In this document: one piece after another, positions 27,987 through 32,255 of the stretch
Layout of the letters: the number at the start of each line of letters is the position of its first letter
Position numbering within the stretch: position 1 is the stretch's first letter
From: Hydrogenibacillus schlegelii
GTDB lineage: Bacteria; Bacillota; Bacilli; Thermicanales; DSM-22653
Assembly (NCBI RefSeq): GCF_001653195.1
Contig: NZ_JXBB01000016.1
Coordinates: 1-32,255, forward strand
Reading direction: 5' to 3'
Length of the DNA stretch: 32,255 nt
Made by a program: the position numbers and the translations under genes
The notes under the pieces: model-generated
Told to the model about the DNA's origin: nothing
The model's input: only the letters and a program-made list of their open reading frames with translations
Databases searched by the model: none

Positions 27987-29243
27987 ATGACGGTGCCTGC
28001 CGAGCGACAGCCAGAGTTGGAACGGCCGGACGAACAGGAACGGGCGGGACGGCAGCGGCCGGAACGGGAAGGGCCTGACGGGCTTGAGCGGCCGCAGGGG
28101 TACGAGCGCCGGCCCCGATCCGAGCGGCAGCCGGAAGGGCGGCCAGAAGAAGACCGGGGTGCGGACGCAGCCGCAGGACCGCTGCCCGCCACCGGGACCG
28201 GGAGGGGTCCGTCGCCCGCGGGGGAGCCGGGCCGCGGCGGGGCCGCGTTCGACCCGAACGGCGACCCCGAATGGGAGTGGGATCTGGACGGCCCGCCGCC
28301 AGGGGACCGGCCCATCCGGGCCCTGATCGTCGACGACGAGTACCCCGCCCGGGCGGAGCTGCGCTACCGGCTGAGCCGGGAACCGGGGGTCGAGATCACC
28401 GGCGAGGCGGCCAACGCCCGGGAAGCCCTGCGGCTGATCGGCGCCCTGGACTACGATGTGGTCTTCCTGGATATCGCCATGCCGGGAATTTCCGGTCTGG
28501 AACTGGCCGAGCGGCTCAAGCAGCAGCCCGGCGCTCCGTACGTGATCTTCACCACGGCCTATGACGAGTACGCCGTCAAGGCCTTCGAGGCCCGGGCCCT
28601 GGATTACCTCCTCAAGCCTTATAGCGACGACCGGCTGCGGGAGACCTTGAGCCGGGTCCGGGAGCGGCTGGCCTTGCGGGGGGTCGCACGGCCGGCAAGG
28701 ACGCCGGCGACGCCGGTGGCGGGATCCACGGCCGCAGGAGCCGGAGCGCAGGCGGGTTCGCCGGCGCCAGGTGGGGTGGCGGCGCAGGCGGGGCGGCCAG
28801 GGCCGGCGGCGGCTGAGCAGGCGGCGGCACCGGGGGGCGCGGAGGGAGCGGGGGGCGGGCCGGCCGGGACGGGCGGTGGCCGTGGGCGGCCCCGGCCACG
28901 CTGGGTGATGGGGGTCCGGGATGAGGCCGCGGTGCCCATCCCCGTGGAAGAAGTGGTCTATGCCGAGGCGGAGAACGACCAGGTCTTCGTGTACACGGCG
29001 ACCCACCGCCTCCCGACCCGTTACACCTTGCGGGAGCTGGAGGACCTGCTCCCGCCGGACCGGTTCTTCCGCTGCCACCGGGGCTACATCGTCAACCTGC
29101 GCAAGGTGCGGGAGATCAGCCCGTTCTTCAACGGGACCTACAACCTGACCGTGGTCCACGCCGGCCAGCCGGTGACGATTCCGGTGGCTCGCAGCCGCGT
29201 GCCCGAGCTGAAGCGGCACTTCTGGCCCGAGCAGGCCAGTTGA
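27987..29243 (+). CDS. LytTR-family response regulator with disordered extensions
   Basis: The 418-residue protein has a CheY-like receiver (about 109-228) with acidic pair Asp116/Asp117, phospho-acceptor Asp162 (LDIAMP), Thr190 and Lys210 (LLKPYS). It also has a C-terminal LytTR DNA-binding domain (about 305-415). It is unusual in two ways: a 107-residue N-terminal extension rich in Glu, Arg, Pro and Gln, and a 70-residue Gly/Ala/Pro linker between the domains. LytR-type regulators are normally about 240-250 residues. AAGGAGG 10 nt before the ATG supports translation of the extension. It is cotranscribed with the kinase upstream. Confidence 0.88.
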   Translation: MTVPAERQPELERPDEQERAGRQRPEREGPDGLERPQGYERRPRSERQPEGRPEEDRGADAAAGPLPATGTGRGPSPAGEPGRGGAAFDPNGDPEWEWDLDGPPPGDRPIRALIVDDEYPARAELRYRLSREPGVEITGEAANAREALRLIGALDYDVVFLDIAMPGISGLELAERLKQQPGAPYVIFTTAYDEYAVKAFEARALDYLLKPYSDDRLRETLSRVRERLALRGVARPARTPATPVAGSTAAGAGAQAGSPAPGGVAAQAGRPGPAAAEQAAAPGGAEGAGGGPAGTGGGRGRPRPRWVMGVRDEAAVPIPVEEVVYAEAENDQVFVYTATHRLPTRYTLRELEDLLPPDRFFRCHRGYIVNLRKVREISPFFNGTYNLTVVHAGQPVTIPVARSRVPELKRHFWPEQAS

Positions 29244-29272
29244 CGGCGGGCCCGGGCAGGCCGGTTGACGGC
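29231..29272. repeat. 17-bp direct repeat at the end of the regulator gene
   Basis: GCAGGCCAGTTGACGGC (29231-29247) recurs with one mismatch at 29256-29272, a 25-bp period. The first copy contains the regulator stop codon, so it looks like a local tandem duplication. Confidence 0.5.
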
Positions 29273-29386
29273 CGTTGCGGAAAGCGAACGGGCACGGGTC
29301 CCGTGCGGGGCGGGAAGGGGCTGGGACGAATAGGCCGATGCGGCCCTAGGAAATCCACCCCAGACGGCATCTCGCGGCCCTGACGG

Positions 29387-29406
29387 CCGGCTAGGTCCGG
29401 CTAGGT
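29387..29406. repeat. Tandem 10-bp repeat CCGGCTAGGT
   Basis: CCGGCTAGGT occurs twice with no gap (29387-29396 and 29397-29406) in the 224-bp region between the regulator and the DUF420 gene. Its role is unknown. Confidence 0.5.
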
Positions 29407-29467
29407 TTTAAGCAACGGTCATGGGTATGATGGGGACAGGACAGGCCGCTGATGAAGCCAGTAGAGG

Positions 29468-30190
29468 TTGGTCAGGTTTAGACAGGCACACATAAAGAAG
29501 TTCGGACGAACCACCACAAAGTTCGACAGAACCACGACGCCACAAGAAAGCCATGCAGGGAAGGCGGGAGCCACCATCGACCCTGTATTTGTCATCGCCG
29601 CGACCAACGCCACCCTCAACGCCATCAGCGCCGTGGTGATCGCCCGGGCGTACCGGCGGATCCGGGCCGGCGACGTGGCGGGGCATCGCCGGGGCATGCT
29701 GCTGGCGGCCGGGTTGCAGGCGGTGTTCCTCATCCTGTACCTGACCAAGAGCGTCCTCTACGGGACGACGCCGTTCGAAGGCCAGGCTGCCATTCGGCTG
29801 ATCTACCTGGTGATCCTGGGCGCCCACAGCCTGGCGGCCAGCGTGACGGCCCCCCTGGTGCTGGTGGCGCTGGTCCTGGGTCTGCGCGGCCGCTACGACC
29901 GCCACCGCCGGGTGGCCCGCTGGGCCTATCCCATCTGGTTCTTCACGTCGGTCACGGGGCCGTTGACGTTCCTTTTGCTCTACGGATTCGGCCGGCCCGG
30001 CTATGGGGTCCAGGCCCTGGCCGCTCTGGTGCAGGGACTGCCGGGGGCTGTGGCCGCCATCGGCACCACCTGGGGCCCCTTCGCAGGGGCCGGAGGGATC
30101 TGGACGGACCCTGGGCTTTTCCTGACCCAGGTCCTTGCAGGGATGGGTCCGACTCTGGCCGCTCTTGTACGGATGGTGACCTGGGCGTGA
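29468..30190 (+). CDS. DUF420 (YozB-like) membrane protein
   Basis: The core matches DUF420: [11 protein letters not shown], an Arg-rich turn with GHRRGM, a mid-protein GAHSLAAS, and [22 protein letters not shown]. It has about four transmembrane segments (39-58, 76-98, 108-138, 152-172) and three conserved-looking histidines (73, 120, 146). The C-terminal 60 residues go beyond the family core. Such proteins often sit near cytochrome oxidase genes, but none is seen here. The start is unresolved: the only standard in-frame start is a TTG at 29468 with poor spacing, and the first 37 codons lie over the putative regulatory repeats and do not look like the family. Its stop overlaps the next gene as GTGA. 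Confidence 0.7.
   Translation: MVRFRQAHIKKFGRTTTKFDRTTTPQESHAGKAGATIDPVFVIAATNATLNAISAVVIARAYRRIRAGDVAGHRRGMLLAAGLQAVFLILYLTKSVLYGTTPFEGQAAIRLIYLVILGAHSLAASVTAPLVLVALVLGLRGRYDRHRRVARWAYPIWFFTSVTGPLTFLLLYGFGRPGYGVQALAALVQGLPGAVAAIGTTWGPFAGAGGIWTDPGLFLTQVLAGMGPTLAALVRMVTWA
29497..29526 (+). promoter_or_regulatory. Possible LytTR-type binding half-sites
   Basis: GAAGTTCGG (29497-29505) and AAAGTTCGA (29518-29526) are two near copies of a 9-bp motif, 21 bp apart start to start. LytTR regulators bind pairs of 9-bp repeats with a GTT core separated by about 12 bp, which is this spacing. Each copy misses the published degenerate motif at one position. The site lies upstream of the DUF420 core and close to a LytTR regulator gene, so regulation is plausible. 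Confidence 0.35.
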
Positions 30191-30414
30191 CAGGGGCGGC
30201 GGGGCGGACCTTGGCGGCGGCGGGTGGCGGTCCGGGTCCAACGCGGGTACCGGCGATCGAGGTGGAGCACCTGTCCCGGCGTTTCGGCGCCATTGAAGCC
30301 GTCCGCGACGTCAGCTTCCGTGTCGAGCAAGGGGAGATCTTCGGCCTGCTGGGCCCCAACGGAGCCGGCAAGACGACCACCATCAACACACTTTATGAAT
30401 TGGTCAAATTTTGA
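30187..30414 (+). pseudogene. Truncated ABC transporter ATPase (N-terminal part)
   Basis: The frame starts at a GTG overlapping the DUF420 stop and encodes [16 protein letters not shown], then the Walker A motif [12 protein letters not shown]. After about position 30390 the sequence switches abruptly to AT-rich DNA, and the frame ends nine codons later as TLYELVKF. The signature, Walker B and H-loop are missing, so it cannot work as an ATPase. An intact ABC-2 type drug or natural-product exporter ATPase is about 300 residues. The break marks a junction between two unrelated stretches. Confidence 0.85.
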
Positions 30415-30447
30415 ATCGCTACCTTTCCTTCTCCTATTGCACATTCG

Positions 30448-30909
30448 TTAACTGGCCTTCCTGAACACTGTAGAGGAAAGAACGTGGAGAACTTCTCGGA
30501 GGAAGGAACGTGCTTGCTCTTCGGAGGGGAACGCATACAACGTCTGTCCTAACCACTCACCAGTAAAACCTTTCAACTTCTTCCCAACCTGCAACAGGTG
30601 CTCTTTTGCAGTGTCGGTAAGTTCAAACGGTGCTCTGAAACTCACCCCGTAGGTGAGGTTTTTTGTTTCAGGCGGGAGGCTAGACTTGTTCAAACGAACG
30701 AGGTAGACCTCTGGCACACCGAGGATTTCACAAACCGTAGCATAGCGACTCATCGCACTATCTCCAGTCTCGAGAGAGTCCACCCACGAGTGCGAACCTG
30801 TCTCCAGATACCCGTTCAGCAGCGCGGTAGCCAGCTCCCGAGAGAGCCGTCCTGCGGCTACGTCAAGAGCGATGCGCCGACGCTCCGTGTCCGTCCAACT
30901 GATAAACAC
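30448..30909 (-). CDS. Hypothetical protein with XRE-like helix-turn-helix
   Basis: The 153-residue product is not recognised as a named family. Residues about 20-66 (LSRELATALLNGYLETGSHS then WVDSLETGDSAMSRYATVC) resemble an XRE-type helix-turn-helix in the pattern of hydrophobic residues and the SxLExG turn. The C-terminal half, with a conserved-looking FPSEEQARSFLREVL, is unassigned. The GTG start follows GGAGGTG at 8 nt, which supports expression. Base composition is far richer in AT than in the genes to the left, suggesting a phage or plasmid source. Confidence 0.6.
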   Translation of the reverse strand: MFISWTDTERRRIALDVAAGRLSRELATALLNGYLETGSHSWVDSLETGDSAMSRYATVCEILGVPEVYLVRLNKSSLPPETKNLTYGVSFRAPFELTDTAKEHLLQVGKKLKGFTGEWLGQTLYAFPSEEQARSFLREVLHVLSSTVFRKAS

Positions 30910-30943
30910 CGGTTTTTCACCTCCGTCATGGGGTTCATTTACG

Positions 30944-30965
30944 GTTGACGTCGTTAAACGTTAAC
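30944..30965. repeat. Imperfect inverted repeat at a stop codon
   Basis: GTTGACGT (30944-30951) and ACGTTAAC (30958-30965) pair over 8 bp with one wobble. The structure covers the stop codon of the zinc-ribbon gene. No T-tract follows, so it is only a weak terminator candidate. Confidence 0.3.
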
Positions 30966-31265
30966 TGCAGTGGGAGAGAGCAAAGACACGTCTACTACTG
31001 GACCGTCTACAAGGTCGAGAAACTCCTCAAACGACATCGACTTGTACTCCTCCCATGTCAGAGTTGGAACACGTTTCAAACCAAGCTTCCTAGCGCAGGA
31101 TTCACAAAGCCCGTCCCTTCTTGGAACAGACGTTACATCAGGAGCACGATGTCCATCTGGATAGACTATCCAGCATCGAGTTCTTGGCAGGAAATAACGA
31201 AGTGGCTGACCACATCTCTTGCAAAAGTCAAACATTGTCGGACGCTCGTCAACTCTCTGGCTCAT
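30954..31265 (-). CDS. Small zinc-ribbon-like protein
   Basis: The 103-residue protein has two CxxC pairs, Cys15/Cys18 (FCKRCGQ) and Cys54/Cys57 (LCESCARK), the spacing of a treble-clef or zinc-ribbon knuckle. The C-terminal third is acidic and hydrophobic (WEEYKSMSFEEFLDLVDGP). No family is recognised. The ATG at 31265 follows GGAAAGGAGGG, and a promoter-like TATAAT lies 33 bp upstream. It is probably cotranscribed with the XRE-like gene, 44 bp downstream. Confidence 0.65.
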   Translation of the reverse strand: MSQRVDERPTMFDFCKRCGQPLRYFLPRTRCWIVYPDGHRAPDVTSVPRRDGLCESCARKLGLKRVPTLTWEEYKSMSFEEFLDLVDGPVVDVSLLSPTAVNV

Positions 31266-31297
31266 TCGGATACCCTCCTTTCCAGAGTTATGATTTA

Positions 31298-31326
31298 ATT
31301 ATAATGGAAAGAAAAGGAACTTAAAA
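31298..31326 (-). promoter_or_regulatory. Promoter candidate for the zinc-ribbon and XRE-like genes
   Basis: The minus strand has a perfect -10 TATAAT (31298-31303) with TTTTAA (31321-31326) 17 nt upstream, a half-matching -35. It lies 33 bp before the ATG of the zinc-ribbon gene. The local AT richness makes chance matches more likely. Confidence 0.5.
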
Positions 31327-31405
31327 GGTGAAGAAAAGTGGGAGAGAGTGTGGAAAAAATGAGGAAATGAAGAATTTCCTAAAGTCTGGAATTCCTCATT
31401 TCCGG

Positions 31406-31461
31406 CACAGAGGAGAGTGAGCACTCTGCCGCTCTAGCGAAGCAGAGTGCTCTACTCTGTG
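31406..31461. other. Large branched stem-loop in the AT-rich region
   Basis: CACAGAG (31406-31412) pairs with CTCTGTG (31455-31461). Inside it GAGCACTCTGC (31419-31429) pairs perfectly with GCAGAGTGCTC (31442-31452), and the loop contains a further CGCT/AGCG stem. It stands out from the AT-rich surroundings by its higher GC content. It could be a structured RNA, a terminator core, or a protein-binding site such as a replication or recombination signal. Confidence 0.5.
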
Positions 31462-31473
31462 TCCCACGGAATT

Positions 31474-31526
31474 TTAATTCCGAGGAATTTCAAATTTATA
31501 TATATTGGGGTTTTCCTCGGAATTAA
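31474..31526. repeat. 14-bp perfect inverted repeat around an AT-rich loop
   Basis: TTAATTCCGAGGAA (31474-31487) and TTCCTCGGAATTAA (31513-31526) are exact reverse complements. The 25-bp loop is dominated by an ATATATAT-like core. Two GTTAAC palindromes follow at 31531 and 31541. On the minus strand this lies just after the ATPase-like gene and could end its transcript, or it may form part of a replication origin. Confidence 0.55.
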
Positions 31527-31541
31527 ACTCGTTAACACTTG

Positions 31542-32186
31542 TTAACGTCTTACGTTGTTTATGTGAATGTCCTTGCGGAGATAGACAGTTGTCTTCTTCC
31601 CTCTGCCACGTCCCTCATCAACAACAATCTCCTTACCAGCATTCGTCTTCTCCCACTGCTCGTTGAGTACTAGAATGTCCTTCTGGAGAGTATCTCTCGA
31701 AGCAGTGATTCCCTTCACCTGGAGCTTTGCTCCTAGCTCATCCCAAGTTAACGGCTCAACTGCTTCCTCCAGCACCTCAACTATCTTACGGTAACGCTCT
31801 TGAAGCTCTCGTGTCTTCTTGCTTGCATTCTCTGACTCCTCCCAACGCTTCTCGGTTTCCTGCTTGTCGTAGATGAGTCGTCCACTCTCTGAGCGGATGC
31901 AGTAGTACGGTTTTCTACCTGTCTGCTTGACTAGGTTTCCGGATATGCCAATCGTGAAGTAACCGAGAGGGTCTCCAGTTGTCTGTGGTCCGTAGATACC
32001 AATTTGGAAACGGCTTGCAGCAACCAGAGCGGTTGTACCGCGTATACCAGACAGCGTTGAGAGCTCGTCAAGCCAGTCTGTACCGGCTGAAGGTTTACGA
32101 GTGTGATGGAGGATTATGTCTGTCCTGTGATCAAGTCCAGTATCATGTGTAAATTGCCCTCTTCGGCGAATGAAAGGACAGGTCAC
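31542..32186 (-). CDS. C-terminal part of a RepA-like AAA ATPase with winged helix
   Basis: The 214-codon frame has, near its start, TDIILHHTRKP followed by DWLDELSTLSGIRG and ALVAASRF, which resembles the sensor region after Walker B in RepA-type (AAA_25) ATPases of plasmids and phages. The last 80 residues (IVEVLEEAVEPLTWDELGAK onward) look like a winged-helix DNA-binding domain. The Walker A and B motifs are missing. The GTG at 32186 has no ribosome-binding site and follows an in-frame TGA, so the gene is probably broken or its true start is outside the window. The family assignment is tentative. Confidence 0.45.
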   Translation of the reverse strand: MTCPFIRRRGQFTHDTGLDHRTDIILHHTRKPSAGTDWLDELSTLSGIRGTTALVAASRFQIGIYGPQTTGDPLGYFTIGISGNLVKQTGRKPYYCIRSESGRLIYDKQETEKRWEESENASKKTRELQERYRKIVEVLEEAVEPLTWDELGAKLQVKGITASRDTLQKDILVLNEQWEKTNAGKEIVVDEGRGRGKKTTVYLRKDIHINNVRR

Positions 32187-32255
32187 TCAGGCATTCACAA
32201 CGTGCAGCATGGCCGGCTCAGTGGATTTCTGTTGTTCCTTCTTCCACTGCCAATA
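32187..32255 (-). CDS. 3' end of an open frame running off the window
   Basis: Twenty-two codons (YWQWKKEQQKSTEPAMLHVV then NA) end at a TGA directly before, and in the same frame as, the ATPase-like fragment. It may be the end of a separate gene, or the upstream part of the same gene split by a nonsense mutation. Too little is visible to assign a function. Confidence 0.35.
   Translation of the reverse strand, partial: YWQWKKEQQKSTEPAMLHVVNA

Noticed and set aside
29408-30241. Minus-strand 277-codon frame opposite the DUF420 gene
   Set aside because: It has no domain and is antisense to a gene with clear membrane topology and conserved motifs.
31400-31550. A CRISPR array in the repeat-rich AT region
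   Set aside because: Repeats are inverted, not regularly spaced direct repeats, and there are no spacers of equal length.

Overview
The window is a composite of four stretches that differ in gene content, base composition and probable origin. Positions 1 to about 25250 read as a GC-rich, spore-forming member of the Bacillales. The gene order is that of the Bacillus S10-spc-alpha ribosomal block, followed by the sporulation and germination set cwlD, salA/mrp, gerD, kbaA and pdaB. The high GC content would suit a lineage such as Hydrogenibacillus or Kyrpidia, but the genus is inference.

Reading the minus strand from right to left, a sigma-A promoter at 25213-25241 starts a run of about 19.5 kb: rpsJ, rplC, rplD, rplW, rplB, rpsS, rplV, rpsC, rplP, rpmC, rpsQ, rplN, rplX, rplE, rpsZ, rpsH, rplF, rplR, rpsE, rpmD, rplO, secY, adk, map, infA, rpmJ, rpsM, rpsK, rpoA, rplQ, ecfA1, ecfA2, ecfT, truA, rplM, rpsI. 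It ends at a terminator at 5681-5707. Many junctions overlap as ATGA or GTGA. An extra promoter precedes rplM. Left of this lie cwlD (-), salA (-), gerD (+, with a consensus sigma-G promoter), kbaA (-), pdaB (+) and an OsmC-family gene (-). At the left edge a strong promoter and leader point leftward into an rRNA operon that begins outside the window.

Positions 25254-26544 are an insertion sequence with a DD35E transposase and unusual ends, each carrying two copies of a 26-27 bp repeat spaced 35 bp apart. It sits 12 bp upstream of the S10 promoter -35 box, where Bacillales normally carry fusA and tufA. Its flanks show no target duplication.

Positions 26545-30390 are even richer in GC and look like another lineage (a Thermaerobacter-like high-GC Firmicute is possible). 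They carry a LytS-type histidine kinase without a membrane sensor, a LytTR response regulator with long disordered segments, a DUF420 membrane protein, and the first part of an ABC transporter ATPase that is cut just after its Walker A motif.

From about 30391 to the end the DNA is much richer in AT and phage- or plasmid-like. It holds three minus-strand reading frames (an XRE-like protein, a zinc-ribbon protein, and a C-terminal piece resembling RepA-type AAA ATPases) and an intergenic region with two strong inverted repeats. The abrupt changes at the insertion sequence and at 30390 could reflect real horizontal acquisition or a chimeric assembly, and the sequence alone does not decide between them.
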